64,000 nt of DNA from Liolophura sinensis (GCF_032854445.1 NC_088302.1:11281338-11345337); one strand, 5' to 3'; counted from the first letter of the stretch, positions 22,839 to 36,745 are shown. Translations and numbers: made by a program. Notes: generated by a model from the sequence alone, not told the origin.

Positions 22839-24929
22839 ATCTTAAATTGTCATCGTCTATTCTTACCGATTATGAAATCACCAAAAATTAGCAAAAACTG
22901 CATGTTGAAATGATATATCGGAGCTTTGTCATTGGCTCAGCAAAGCTATCGTTTTTTGATGCTCTATAACAGTGCCTGTTCTTTGTCAAGTATACTTTTA
23001 CTTCTGTAAATACTTTTGCGCAATTGCTAAGCAATGGCAATCCTTCCATTTACACGTAACCATGTATAGACTTTTTAAACTCTTGACATGATTTTGTGAG
23101 TTTGCGAAAAAGGTCGTTATATAATGATGAAGATTCCGTTCGGTGCAGACTGAATGGATTTTTTTTTAGCTTTCCAGCATGGTAAAATGTAACAGGTGTA
23201 CGTGTACACAGTAATTTTTTTAAATTCACTGAACAAACGCATCATATAACAGGTATACTTAAACCCTATTCACTAAAAACTTGTAATCTGTACTGTGTAT
23301 TGTGTAAATTGGTCACAACCAAGCTCGAGCTTATTTTCGGTCGAATTTACAGCACTTTCCACTGTCAGTGTGTCATTAAATTAAAATTGATCCCCTCTTT
23401 TCCTTAATTTTAACCAAACATTCCGTCGAAATGACCGCACCTTTAACTTGCTTTCCAGTCAGAATATATCACGTTTGCACAGTACATCCTGTATTCTTCT
23501 TGGCTGCAGGCCGAAGGTGTATTACGTTGTGATAATCCACTAACAACGCCCCTAACAGTAAAACGTTCACGTGCAATTTTCTTTGTATTTCCAACAGTGA
23601 TTGGCTGGCCTATCCATGACACGAGGACAATTGCTGGTTCCAGCCTGTTGACACAGCTAAAGCTTGTAAATACCACACCAGTGGTCTATTGGATTAGGCA
23701 GTGGCAGTAGAACCCACGTGAATCAAATAACGCTTAACAATACCTAATATTGCTCCAGGCGAAAACCAATAGACATACTCAGACTGTGGTTTTGCACATA
23801 TAGGGTAGGCTATACCAGTGTTTCCTTAATTTTTTTTTTCATTTTCTTTTTTTCATTTTTTAATGTAAACCTAGCAGCAACGATAGATCAAAAACTTACT
23901 TGATCAAACATTACATTAAATATGAGGCATGTCAAATTTAGTACACAATCTGAAAACATTTAAACAGTCATTTGTATATATTATGAGGATTACATTAACA
24001 TATAAAGGCATATCATTTTGGCATAAATTTTTTCATTGCACGAAGAAATGAACAATTAAGGAGGGCAATATGCCAGAGCTTGTAGCAGCGCCTCGTACTG
24101 TTTAGTCTCCTGAGTTCAACAAGAGAACTTTTCTCTTTTGGAAACGGGGAGGGTGTATTATGCAGTATAAACAGTTTCGTTCTACAGGTGTGCAAGACAA
24201 ATGTATACTTTTGTTTATTTCTGTTTTCAATTCATTTTGGTCTGTTTAGAATGGATGCATACATATTTTTCTTGCAAATATGGGCAATATAAAGTGTGCG
24301 GGCGAGAGAAATAAATCTGTAAAGAATGATGGTTATTTACATTACACTATGCTTCAAAACACAATATAGCTGATTCTTTCATTAAATTACATTCAGAAAC
24401 AAAAATTAGGTTTGATTATATGCAAAGTTCATTTACAGATCGTTTACTGTGATTGCCAGTCCCATGGTATAGAAGTTTTACCCTTGTTTTGTTGCCTGTG
24501 GCACATTCCAGCCTTAACACTTTGCCCCCACACACCTGACACCCAGAACACCTGAGGATTAATCCCCTCCCTGATGTGTCACCCACGGACATAATGTTGT
24601 TTGCTACAAATAAGTCTTCTGGATTTTTTGGGTGTGAATCTCATTTTTTTTTTAACGCTTAATGTTTTTTGTTTCATTTTTCGTGTATAAAAAAGTGATC
24701 TTCCCTAACTATTTTATTTTATAGTCGATTATCAGTATTCAGAAGGTTTATGTATTTCGCAATTTAGCAAACTTTTGTCAAGCATTTCAAAGAAGAAAAG
24801 ATTATTGAATTTACGTGATGGAAACGATATGTACAGATATGTACAGCTGATAAACTACATGTAATCAACTAAATAAGTAAATAAATAAGTACAATGGGTT
24901 ATACAGGTCCTTTGATATATCTGATATTT

Positions 24930-25102
24930 ATTTCTTTCTTTATTTATTTATTTATTTATTTGATTGGTGTTTTACGCAGTACTCAAGACTATTTCACGAC
25001 GGCGGCCAGCTTTATGGTAGGAGCTTTATGGCAGCGCCCGGGGGAGACCAAGGACTATCCGCAGGTTGCTGACCTTCCCACGTACGGCCGGAGAGGATGC
25101 TG
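24930..25102 (-). mobile_element. SINE family A fragment
   Basis: Begins with a TTTATTTATTTATTT tail, then GATTGGTGTTTTACGCAGTA, the CGACGGCGGCCAGC block and GGTTGCTGACCTTCCCACGT. Antisense 3' part of the family. Confidence 0.85.
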
Positions 25103-26261
25103 AATCTGATATAGATATACTATACCTGATACTGAAGATATATAAAGTAATATCGTCTGATGAAACAAGCGCTAAGATCGTCGTATGTATAACGGCTGAA
25201 TTGAGATGTATTTAAAAAAAAAATAACCCAAAGTTTATGGGATGATCAGATGTGATTTTCTCTCAGTGTGACAAACTGTGAAACTTGCAGTTGCATTAAA
25301 ATAAATTTTAAAAAATATATTCCGAGGCTTGCAGTTGTGATAAAATTCCGAGCTAGTAAAAAAGATAAAAAATAGATAGGCCTACATAAAAACAGAAACT
25401 ATAACCTTATTGATCATTAATCCATGAATTCAAAAACCAGTGTGGGACAAATCAGTATCAAAATTTATCTAAAAAATATAAATATATAAAACATCACCAG
25501 GTTTATTAACTTTTCTGACAAAAACTGATTATGGCCTTACATTGTGTACGCTTTATTAAAAGGAGTAAGCTACAACTGCAGTTTTTGATTTTCCTACAGC
25601 AAACCGTGGAGACTAACGGGAGAATACAAAAGGCGACAGGGGTTCATCTTGAAAATTGGGGATTAATAACTACCTATATGTGTGTCGAACCCTGAACAAC
25701 TCGTAGTACTCATCAAGGGCTGACTTCACACAATTTTGTGCGAAGATTTTATCCCATAAATGATGTCAGCTTATGTCAGTCCGCATCTCGAATTTACGAA
25801 AACTCCAAGTAAGTGTATTTCTCTCCAACATTGTCCGCACATATTGTAATCAGATGAAATGCTTTATCGATGAAGTCTTTCTCCATATAAAGAATTGTTA
25901 CCACTATTCCGTGCTCCATACAGATGGAAAACCCACACCGAAAGTGCATTATAACTGTTTAACATTCCGATGACTTTTACGTGGCAAATGATGTACAGTC
26001 TGAAAACTTCGGCCCCTATTACCCTTCTTAATAATTGTTCCATTGTCGTCCTAAAACAGAAGGCTGATGTATGGGAGAGTTTGACTACATCCTGAAAAGA
26101 AGCTATGCACATGCAGTCCAAGCACATGAATGTTGTACGTATCTCGTATATAAATCAAATCAAGTCAGCATTTGAATGATATTATCAAGAATATATTTTG
26201 TACGAATGTTCCCACACATGCAACATGCACTGCCATAATCAATGATACATGTAAGGTGCCA

Positions 26262-26335
26262 GATTTACTCCCACCATGAGGCTTGGCGCCTATAAGTAAA
26301 ATAGTATTGATTGCGGCTTAAAACACCAATCTATT
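26262..26335 (+). mobile_element. SINE family A short fragment
   Basis: Diverged tail: CTCCCACCATGAGGCTTGGC, then GGCTTAAAACACCAATCTATT. Confidence 0.55.
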
Positions 26336-27560
26336 CCAAAATAATTAAATGTTCATCATCCACCAGATGTTAATGTCCAATAGTATTCTTAAGCTCAAGA
26401 CTATGATATGTGAAAAAATGGTAAATAGCGAATGGACAAATTTCTAAATTATGAAAAAAAAGATGCGTAAGTTTTATTTTCTCTTCAGGGTTATTTACAT
26501 CATGTAAAGAACGTTTGCGTACGGTATTTACAGTAAACATATAGGTAATGGTTTTCTAATTCCCCAGGTGTAATTACACCTTCATTACATGTATATAAAA
26601 TTAGTGCTGTTTCCCAGAAGCATGCATAGTTTTATGATGCGTATATTAAAAATATCAAAATTGCACACCGATAATCAATATGACCAAGAGGAAAATATTT
26701 AAAAAATAAAACAAAAAATAAAATTTGCCTTGCGCTTGGCAAATTTATGACATTTTAAGTACACCGAATTATAAAGTGCGTGCTCACCTATTTACATTTA
26801 ACATATATACACATATACAGTAACAATCACTTTTATATAAAAATGTGAAATTATACTTAGCACTACTTTTATCCTGTCCACGTGTTCTCTTGAAAATATT
26901 TACCGACATTTTGTGCTCTTGTGAGTAACTTTTAAAAATATTAGTCCTGAATAAAATATGCCTTAGTGACTTAATTGCTGACAAATGTTATTCGAACCGG
27001 ACGAAGACACACAATTTCTTGATTACCTATTTTTTTTTTTTTGGTTGTTTTCTCTAAAATCTTGTGATTTTACGATTGAATGTCAAAGCTCAACACAATT
27101 TCCGATATAATCAATCACATGCTGCTTAGAGCGTTAATTTTGGACGAGACTTCGATATTTTCAACCTTGTGACAAAGATTTAATGAACTAAAACCATTAC
27201 TAAATTGCATGGTTATGAAGATAAATTTGTAAAAGGATACATCTTACTATGAAAATAAAAGTAAGTACAAAACATGTTGTGTCCATACATCCACACAAAA
27301 TTAAAGACTTTTTCTATATGATAACGTTAATGAAATAACATAACTGGATAATTTTCAGTATGTTAAGTGAGTGCTTGTTGCTTAAACGCCTGCATGAAGA
27401 AATACAAGATTCCTTTCCCGTAACAAATATAAAATTTTACCTATTCCAAACAAAATTCCAGATGTTTTCAATGGGCAATCAACTCACCAAGACATCCGAT
27501 TTCAAATGTACACATTCTACATTTTCTATCATAATAATTTAGGTAGTCAATTCTAATCGT

Positions 27561-28622
27561 TCACGTTGCTTGAAGCCTCAGTGAAGTGGAAAACTGAGAC
27601 GCTGGGTAGCTGTACGTGGCCTGCTGCAAGGATGGAAAGTTAGTGTAGGCCCCATTACTGGCTGGAAGACTGGATACTTGCCCAACAGCTGGAAAATATG
27701 ACCCCATCGTGTTTCCGAACGGAGACCCCAAGGAAGAGGATCCCAGAGATGCGCCGCTGCCGATGGGATTCGAGTAGTAAGGCGTATAGTTTTGAGAGGA
27801 ACTTCCTGTTGTCCAAGTGTCCGATTTACCTGGTAGAGAGAAGGACTGGGCCTGGTGAAATGATGGGAAACTGCCCATACCTAGAGACGAATAGTGCTTG
27901 TATGCGGGTGGCGAACTGAACAGACTGAAAGGAGAGTAACCGCTTAAAGAGTGGAACCCTGGATAGCTCTCACCTCGGAAGGTCTGTAGTTTGAAGCGTT
28001 TGGCTCTTCTCAAGAAACTGCCGTTGCCGAACATATCACCGCATGCTGGGTGCAGCGCCCAGTAATTGCCTTTCCCCGGCTTATTCGGAGCGCGGGGGAC
28101 TTTCATGAAACAGTCGTTCAGGGACAGATTGTGGCGAATGGAATTCTGCCATCGCTGTTGGTTTTCTTTGAAGTAAGGAAACCTTTTCATGATGTAGGTG
28201 TAAATCTCTGCGAGAGTCATCATTCCACTTTGAGAGCTTTCGATGGCCATTGTGATGAGGGCGATGTAAGAATAGGGCGGTTTCACGTCGGCAAAGCGAC
28301 GTTTCTGTTGTGACAATGTTGAGGTTCCGGAAAAGGATGTACCATCGAGTCCCTCGGGATCGCTGACATCGCTGGTGCTGTCATCGTGGTCCAAAGCCGC
28401 AGAAATCAGGTGTGGAATTCCACTCTCGTCACAGACAGGCGGAGAGTCACGAACCAGTCTATTTTCTAACACCGAATTTTGAGAAGTCAAGGGTTCTTCC
28501 AGCACCGAGTCCATATTTTCGGAAGCAGCCGTGAACATGCCTTGAAAACCTTCTGGGCAAATCTGACCACCAGAAATCTCCTTTGCCATGCAGTTATCAA
28601 TAATTGGACTAACCATCACCAT
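27561..28622 (-). CDS. FoxAB: Forkhead transcription factor, FoxAB-like, single exon
   Basis: Nuclear DNA-binding regulator of 353 residues. The forkhead domain spans about residues 114-210: it opens with [14 protein letters not shown], has recognition helix [15 protein letters not shown], and wing 2 ends [12 protein letters not shown]. Features shared with FoxB ([16 protein letters not shown]) and with FoxA ([19 protein letters not shown]) occur together, which is the hallmark of FoxAB, a family known from invertebrates and amphioxus and absent from vertebrates. Flanks are Ser/Gly/Tyr/Pro-rich and of low conservation. The start at 28622 gives full domain coverage; a further Met two codons in is also possible. 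No intron is seen. FoxB is the main alternative. Confidence 0.9.
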   Translation of the reverse strand: MVMVSPIIDNCMAKEISGGQICPEGFQGMFTAASENMDSVLEEPLTSQNSVLENRLVRDSPPVCDESGIPHLISAALDHDDSTSDVSDPEGLDGTSFSGTSTLSQQKRRFADVKPPYSYIALITMAIESSQSGMMTLAEIYTYIMKRFPYFKENQQRWQNSIRHNLSLNDCFMKVPRAPNKPGKGNYWALHPACGDMFGNGSFLRRAKRFKLQTFRGESYPGFHSLSGYSPFSLFSSPPAYKHYSSLGMGSFPSFHQAQSFSLPGKSDTWTTGSSSQNYTPYYSNPIGSGASLGSSSLGSPFGNTMGSYFPAVGQVSSLPASNGAYTNFPSLQQATYSYPASQFSTSLRLQAT

Positions 28623-29300
28623 TTTGCATCACCTAAAAGTTTTAGCAGCAGTATACCTAGTCGATAGTTTCTTTCTTCCAACGCGCCTTAACGGGCACCA
28701 ATTGCCCTTGTATCTCAGCACCGTGCTTTACTGATTGACAGTGTCAGAGACTGCTATACGGTAAACTCTGTGGGACCACGTGCCAACGTCGTCAAATTCT
28801 TCACACAACAGTGAATTCGAAGGAGCTGCAGCTGTAATATATAGGCTGGTTAGGAAAATAGTCGATTGGGGGCAATGCAAGCACTTGACTGTTTAAGTAC
28901 TTTGTCGTCATAACCGCAGCCCTTTGTTGTATAATCAACACCATTAAGTGATCGCAACGGGGGCAACTGAGCCTTCGCAGTGAAAAAACGGACAAGGCAC
29001 TTGTGGTGATATACCCGGTTATCTTACCCTGAAGGTACATTCAGCTTGTCAGTGCGCATGTCCAGTGTGGGCGACCATATCCAAATAAAGCACAAGTGCT
29101 GCGACCAATGTGCTTCTCTACGAACAATTGCACCAATGACAATTCATATATATGAGCGTACAATAGCATCGCCACTGTCCAGTACAAATACTTACATGTC
29201 GCTCAAGGAATCATTATACAAGAGTTGACGTTAAGTTTTGTTCGATGTAGCCTTCCAACTATTTAGCGGGTTTCTTGAGTAATCAAAATAAATATTTGCT
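28623..29300 (-). promoter_or_regulatory. Upstream region of the forkhead gene
   Basis: Mixed-composition DNA before the start codon, with no ORF that looks real. It contains a CCACGTG E-box-type word near 28776 and the TATA-like site listed separately. It is the likely core promoter and 5' UTR by position only. Confidence 0.4.
28835..28844 (-). promoter_or_regulatory. TATA-like element
   Basis: Reads CTATATATTA on the minus strand, about 215 bases before the forkhead ATG. AT-rich surroundings make chance occurrence quite possible. Confidence 0.28.
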
Positions 29301-31640
29301 GCCGTCATCGATGACAGCTTTTTATCCCAACACCTCTTGAATACTGCTCGCGTGACATTTAACACTTACTTCTGTATGCGTGCCAATGCTATCTAAAGGA
29401 AATACGCCTTGTGTCAATATTAAACAAGAAAACTTAAGCGTGTGGTCAAAATTGAGCAACTTTCTGTAACACTTCCACGTGCTGAAATAGTTTCAAAGGT
29501 GAGAGTGTCGCAGGTGTGCACTATTATCATAGTTAAACTTTTTATATTGAATTCGCAAGCTTTTGTGTCTTAACAGTTGCAACATCTGGCAAGAATATTA
29601 CTAGAAGTTGTACAATTCACCCACAAACATATCCGCTGTCAGATATAAGAGTATGAAAATACCACATTAAATAACAATGAAAGAAATAAAAGCATAAATA
29701 GATAAATCTATTGAAGTTAAATTAATTAAATAATTAAATTAATGTCGTTCACTGTTATTATTATTAACCATTTCGATAGCACGCGCAATTTTCTTCATCT
29801 ATGGCATGTTTATGCATGTTGCTTGCACGTTTAACTGTTTCAGTCATCGTATAACTCTTCAATATTTCACCAGATTTATACCTTGATTTGAATCACACAA
29901 TGAAATTTTCTGATGAGATTAAAGAAATGAACATTCCATGGATTCCTTAAAACTTTACTTAACGTTTAATGTATAAATGTGTACTAATTCTGTACAGGTA
30001 CCTTGTAAATTTGCTACGGTGTAAATCTGATCTATATATTAAGACCAAAAAAAGGATAAATTTTTTCAGTATTTTTTATCACTGTTATTTGGAACATACT
30101 GCTTAGTCTGCATTTAAAAATTGTCACCTTAATATGAATGAAAAGAAATTTGGATACGAGTGGCAAATTTTTTTGTCGTTTGAAATTACATTCAGCATGT
30201 TTTAAAAGAGAGATCATTCTTACTAAAAACTGTATAATGCGACTGTATTTTATCGGACTACATTTCTTGCCTCAAAACTACTATTACTAGTACTATTACT
30301 ATATATGTATGTTCGAAATTCGAGATGTTAAAAAGTCATTTGAGCATGATAACATTATGATTTGCCCATACAAAGTATATTACCGGGATAATTAGAAGAA
30401 TGGTACTATATACTAAAACTCTCCTGTTATTTTAACATCTTAACTGGAATGGGTTTACGCTTTGAATTATCCGTGATTGTTGATTACTAGGCCTAATAAC
30501 CCTCTAATTTACACGCGGTACTGATGAGTAATATAAATATATCGGCGGTCTGTCAAGGAAGGACAATTAAGCTACATTAAGCTGATTACAACTGGGATTA
30601 ACAAAACGGCTGCATGGGCGGTGCTATGGATATTTTACATTTGTTAACGTCTTTTTTAATATGTCAGTTCAAATTTAATCAAGCTTAACCCTTCTCAAAT
30701 CTTTTGCAATGTTTGAAATGGTGAAAAAAAAAACTTCGTGGAGTGGTTCCTCCTTGTGTTTCAATTGTCTATATTCAGGGCACACTGTTTCTGCCAAAGA
30801 TTGCACCCATTCGACTGCGTGTATTTGACCTGATGAATCGTACTAAATTCCTTGTTCATCGTAGTTTTTAGTAGAAATTTAACATATATAATTATCTTTA
30901 TACCCGGTATAGTTTATATTATCATTAAATTTTTAAAATTATGAACGATAATGATTTGAGATTTGTGAATTTTGGAGTTATAAACAATGTTGCCAATTTA
31001 CCCCCGTGGTCAGGGCGGAAGTAGCACGTAAAAGTTTGTACACAAAGGTAATTATGTTTCACAATGATTTTTTTGTTGAAATATATATCACCTGTGTCAG
31101 TAAAGCCGCTCATGTATAAGCTCGATGTGACACATAACGTGAAACTTTAGATTCAATGGGCACATATAGCGAAATCAAGAGAACGTTGTCACTTCATTTT
31201 GTATTAAACAAAACAGAATAATGACGTTGTCTCAGCTGTTTTACTTTTTAGTGACACCTTTGTTTTTCCAGAGAGTATAGTCCAGGCAGTTAATCACGGT
31301 ACCTGATAAGCATTAACACCTCAAAAAAAAAAACTTTAAACTTTATATCTGACACCTGTTTGTACTTTAAAAGTGACATATACTCCCAATATGTGTCAGT
31401 TCTTACGGTGACATGACGGTATACACATTCCAGTTAGACATGAGTAATACCTTTCCCCAGAGTTTAAATATGAACGCAATGTATGGAATTGTTTTGTCAT
31501 CATGAGGTAGGGAGAAAACCAATCGTGGTCATGTCTTAACACCTGTGGAAATCCCCACAATATCAACATTTTTATCATAGTTCGCAAGTATTCATATGTG
31601 TTCCCCTGTTAAAAATAATTTGAGTGTATATAATATGTAT

Positions 31641-31740
31641 AGAACACTCTCCGGCCGTTAGGTCGATCGGCAACCAGCAGATGGTCGTGAAATATGATTG
31701 AGTATGGCATAAAACACCAATCAAACAATAAATAAATAAA
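31641..31740 (+). mobile_element. SINE family A fragment
   Basis: CTCTCCGGCCGTTAGGTCGA followed by CCAGCAGATGGTCGTG. It ends GGCATAAAACACCAATCAAA with an AATAAATAAATAAA tail. Confidence 0.8.
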
Positions 31741-32770
31741 ACATATGGAACAATTGGTGACGCATATACCTACTGAAGGGGATGATTTATTATTCTGCTC
31801 TATACCTGGTTTCCTCTACGCATAGTGGTATCTACCAAAATCTAAGTAAAAAAAATCCTTCGTATACGGCGATAAACAACAAGGAAATAAATGATGAAAT
31901 AGATATATTATAGAAAGAAACTTTCAATGTGCTACAGGACATTTTTCCTGTAGCAATTTTTGACCAACATTAGTTTTAATAACAAACTAACTATACATTT
32001 TGTAGAGATAAAAAGCACAACATGTTGGCGCATGTCATTTAGAAGTATTTGCAAGTTTGCGCTTGATAAGCGAATCTTTATTGACTCAATCCTTCGTAAA
32101 AACATATGTAGTTTGATCTAATGTTAAGCAATCTATTATGTAGGAATATACACGTTCAAGGTTATCCCTCATTCACGCTGTGCATGGGTCAATTGTGCCT
32201 TTGATTGTATAGGTGATATGGCTTGTATTAACTGTCAACTATGAGCCCGCAACTCACTTTTTAATATACCGGCGATATTTTTTTTATTCAAATTACATGT
32301 TTGCGCAAAGAATAAGTGAAGCCAAATTTTCAAAACCGATTGTTGTATTTTGAACAATTATTTAATAAACAAAATGCCAAACTTAATTTTCTTTTTAATT
32401 CAGTTTTTGGATGTCAAGTAAACATGTATAAACATGAATATACTGATTATTGCATATTAGGTTTTCAGAATAGTCAAAATGTTTAGCATAATCTATCAAA
32501 ATATGGAAACGTTGACTATAACATTTATTAAATGACAAAGACAAAATAATTGTAAACTTTCCAAATGTTAATAACGCATTAAAGCATGACATAGTCTATC
32601 TTGCCAAACAAACTTTTCACAGATGATTAAATAATAAAAATGTCAGCTCATCGAAGACAAAATGGTTTGACTTAAATTGCCTGGCATTACAAGGACGTGA
32701 GCAGGAGCCATCCAAGAATATTGAACCATATATGGACTTCAACACTTAGAACGTCAAAAGATCGTTAAAA

Positions 32771-32827
32771 TAGTGTATAGTGTATAGTGTATAAAAGGCG
32801 AAACGTGTTAAAAGGCGAAACGTTTGT
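32771..32827 (+). repeat. Short tandem words
   Basis: TAGTGTA repeated three times, then two copies of AAAAGGCGAAACGT separated by GTT. Confidence 0.85.
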
Positions 32828-33948
32828 AGCCAGCAAAATAACTATAACGACTTGAATTCCCGGACCGAAACACGTAACCTGAAAATGTTCTCTTATCATT
32901 AATCATGCGTAATTACTACAACACATCCTAGCTCTTGATCATAAAAACTTTTTTATACATATAAATATATATTATACATATATACATTTTCAAGTACAGT
33001 ATGTTGCCCACGGTGGGGGCAAGACGTTATTTCCAAGGACTCAAGACACCCTTTATTGGAAGCAAGATCAGAAATTAACACAGAATTAAGAAATAAATAT
33101 TCATAGTCACATATTGGTTCAACCTCAAATTTTGTCGTCATTAAATATATATATATGCATTGGGAGAGCTTACTAGATCAGCTGATCGCGAAGGTTAGGC
33201 CTCTATACCTGTAGTTACGGTATTTAGTTTTCAAAGTCATGGTTCATTTTATTTTATACACACAGAAACTAGTAATACAAGCTGGGCAATATTGCCGAAG
33301 TGGCGTTGGACCATGATCATGCATCAATGTTTTCCTTGGGGTTATTTCAATATATCTGTTTTGCTATAACTTTTTTGAACTTTGTCGGACATGCAGTAGA
33401 ACCGAAGCATTGTATACAATCTGAGTCATTAAGACATTGAAAAAGGTCCATAGTCAGAAGACGACTATGGAAAGTTTTAAAGTTTTAAAGCCTACGTTAA
33501 GTTATTTTACACCATAAAATGCATTACATTCAGACATTGCCTATAAACTTCAGCGCAAACTGTATAGGTTTAAGCAGCATATTGTTTCCCTGTTTTATAA
33601 TGGCTGCAAGAAATCAGCGTGTTACCTTTTTGCTTATATATTGTTACAATCGACACCCATCTTCTACATCCATGACACCCCCTCCTCTGCCAACCCAGTA
33701 CAGCACACAGACACATGCCCCGGTCTGGCTTCCGCCCTAAACAAATAACTCAACGCAAAACTAACATGTTAAAAGCGTTTTGTCCACTAAAATATCGTTT
33801 ATATTTACACGTAATAATTCTAAGGGTTTTCACAAAATAACAAATACGATTGGAATTTGGAAAACCAGCCTGAACGTTTCAAGAGGGAAATGGGTTGGAT
33901 GTCCACGGTCTTAAGTGAGGCTTAAGAAGGCATCGAAATCAAATCTTC

Positions 33949-33980
33949 ACCCACCCCACCCCACCCACTGCCCCACCCCC
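33949..33980 (-). repeat. C-rich tract, G-quadruplex-capable on the minus strand
   Basis: Six runs of three to five C separated by one to four bases, followed by TAGGTGGGG. On the minus strand it meets the four-G-run pattern for a quadruplex. Confidence 0.7.
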
Positions 33981-34800
33981 TAGGTGGGGTCTCTGATCTT
34001 GTTTTGATCTAATTTCGCTAACAACATTCAATATTTGATTTGATACATTTTTCAGTACTTGACCTTTTTTAGAGTGGGTGTGCTGTGTTGTTGAAGTGGA
34101 TGGTAGCTCTTGATTTCAAGTGTTGTGCCTTATTGAAGATGTCAAGGTGGGCCGAACAATGGCGGATCCTTAGGACAAAGCTGTAGGGACGACACGAAGG
34201 GACACAAGTCTGTTGTCGTACCATACACTTTAGACAGACTTCCGTCTCAACTCTGGTGGGTTGAAATGTTTTTCTACTGATCAGATCAAATCTCGCTGAG
34301 CTCGTGAATGAAATTAGCCATCCTAAACTCTCCAATCGAATTATGACGCTAATTGTGCACCATTGTTGATGCTGTCAAACCGGTATTGTCCCCTCGTCAC
34401 TGCGCGCCAGAATGTCACAAAGCTGACCAAACGCAGGACTGTCACATTGTTAATTCCCTAGCGTATTGCCCTTTGGCAAAACTTCACAGCAACTTCTAAT
34501 ATTTGGATAAGGGCGAATAGGGGAAAAGGTGGTCAAGGGAGACAATTTTAAAACGACGTATAGATGATGAAGTCAGAAAAAAAAGAAAGAAAAAACAAGA
34601 TACAAACATGGATGCCTTTAATCATTTCAATCTGTGTTCAAATTCTTAATGAACAATCATTTTCAATTATATTTTCAAGTAATATAAATAAACTATGTCT
34701 TGTTCAAATAATTATTCTTGTATATATAGGGGTCTGTGCTGGATGGAACAGAAGTATTGGTGTAATGAAGAAGACAAACTGCATAATCTGCAATAAACTG

Positions 34801-34888
34801 CATATGCCGATATAAATACAAGCATATGCTGATATAAATACAAGCATATGCCGATATAAATACAAGCATGTGCCGATATAAACACATA
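34801..34888 (+). repeat. 22-bp minisatellite, four copies
   Basis: Unit CATATGCCGATATAAATACA plus AG, four consecutive copies with few changes. Confidence 0.95.
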
Positions 34889-35372
34889 CAGTGCTTGTTC
34901 TTACAAATCATGCTTCGGTATTGGCCGAGATCTGTTCAAGGATAATCATATATCTGTATGTGATCTATGGAAATTTGGGAAACTTTGGAAACATTAACAT
35001 GCAGTAGAATGTGTTTTATGTGAACTTCTTTTCGAAAGTAAATGATAAAATGTATTTACGATTAGTACAGAAAACCCTTCATATGTGCAGGTTTTTCATT
35101 CCATGCTGGAAAGTACATATACAGAGCGCTTGTTAATTCTGTTGACGGCAGGATGGCAACCTATCTTGTCATATCTTTGGCATGTCCTCTCGTGTGGAAC
35201 ACCCCATACGGGCGTCATATAGAGATTTTCATGATTAAATTACTGAGATTGCAGATTGATTTTTCATTCAGATATATTGACTCGCGCACAAGTATTTTTT
35301 AATTTTGAGATGGGTGCCTTCATAGGGAAGAAAAGGGTTTGTCCTGTCACACACCAGTATGTATACAATTAT

Positions 35373-35378
<6 letters not shown>

Positions 35379-35425
<47 letters not shown>
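35379..35425. repeat. (TA)n microsatellite
   Basis: Pure TA tract adjoining the left copy of the 55-bp duplication. Confidence 0.95.
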
Positions 35426-35427
<2 letters not shown>

Positions 35428-35475
35428 TAAGTCTTTTAGTTACTGTAGGCAATGTTAGTAATTTAATGCAATGCG

Positions 35476-35478
<3 letters not shown>
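35424..35478 (+). repeat. 55-bp exact direct repeat, copy 1
   Basis: Starts ATCATAAGTCTTTTAGTTAC and ends TTTAATGCAATGCGTAT. Identical to 36434-36488. It sits between two TA tracts. Confidence 0.97.

Positions 35479-35505
<27 letters not shown>
35476..35505. repeat. (TA)n microsatellite
   Basis: TA tract directly following the 55-bp repeat copy. Confidence 0.95.
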
Positions 35506-35512
<7 letters not shown>

Positions 35513-36433
35513 ATCGCAGAGTACGTACACGATTTTTTATACAAACAAAGGTGAAAAAATTATATATGTCCATACTATTGTAATAATGCCGTTCATGTAA
35601 TGTTCTGCCATAAGGAACTACAGGTACCTGCTAATCGTACACCTTATTTAAAGACCAAGTCTCAGCAATGAAAGATCTGTGCTGGACACTAAACGAACTC
35701 AAAACGGTCCAAAGCTTACTGAATAAAATCATGTTTGAGATTCCGTCTTTAGTCATAAATGAAACACTTAAATATACACAGAGAATATCTGTGATGTTGT
35801 ACCCTTGGTATTGTGTGTCTGACTGTGAATTGAAAACTGATGCCTAAGCCCTGGCTATTGTTGGAAATCTTGCTGAGAGAGTTACCCTTTCGGTTAAGTT
35901 AAGCATTTACAGGTTCTTCATGGCGCTAATATGGCGTGTCGAACCAGATGATACAACATGCATGATCTAGGTACAGCACTGGAATTTTTGGCAGGTACGG
36001 CATAAAGATATAAATCATATGGAAAAAGAAATTCCCAGAAATATCACTGGCAGAACTACATTTTTTAAACGCGTATTTATTTGGGTGCCTATAGCTTTTT
36101 CGCTTTTTTTTTTTTTTTTTTGAAGAAAATTCCAATAACACTGCGGTTGTCCGGTTTATGAGTTGGGAAAACCCCATCAGCTATCTGACACCCCACCCAC
36201 CCCACTACATCATATTGTGACGTAAGATCCAGTCTGAGATCCAGCGGGGATGGAGTTCAAAACGTGTCCTCATTGGGCCTGCAGTGCCTATAGCCGGGCT
36301 GTCTCTGGATAAGCAATTACAGTTTCGATTCACTGTCAAGGTGACCGCAGGCTTAGTAAATATGTATTTCAGGTTACATCTTTCAGATTTGTATATAAAA
36401 GTTTCTATAAATGCACCCTAATACTGACTCGGA

Positions 36434-36488
36434 ATCATAAGTCTTTTAGTTACTGTAGGCAATGTTAGTAATTTAATGCAATGCGTAT
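36434..36488 (+). repeat. 55-bp exact direct repeat, copy 2
   Basis: Identical to 35424-35478, offset by exactly 1,010 bp. Its flanks are unique sequence, not TA repeats. Confidence 0.97.
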
Positions 36489-36745
36489 TTCAAACTTGGT
36501 CAATGTCCCGATATAAAAAGCCGCAGACAAGCCGGCAAATATTGGAATCGAACTGCTAACTTCCTTAGTCATGCATTGGACATAATGATTTACAAGATCG
36601 ACTATAAGATGGAGGAACCATAACAGGCAGGATAAAAAATATATTTCACTTATATACGAGACTACGAAGGCCGGATTAAAAATGCTTTTCACGAATCACA
36701 TTCCCAAAATGTTTATATCTTTAAAGAACCATTACTCTTGTGTTT

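Larger units (their letters stand above)
22840..27560. other. Intergenic between exchanger and forkhead gene
   Basis: AT-rich with only short chance ORFs. It contains SINE A pieces at 24930-25102 and 26262-26335. It should include the forkhead 3' UTR at its right end (minus strand), but no strong AATAAA lies close to the stop on that strand. Confidence 0.6.
29300..33900. other. Intergenic, no gene recognised
   Basis: AT-rich, with only chance ORFs. Notable words are an ATTAAATTAATTAAATAATT block at 29716-29745, a SINE A fragment at 31641-31740 and short tandem words at 32771-32827. Confidence 0.6.

Noticed and set aside
35256-35600. 114-codon ORF with IYIYIY runs
   Set aside because: Artefact of two TA tracts.
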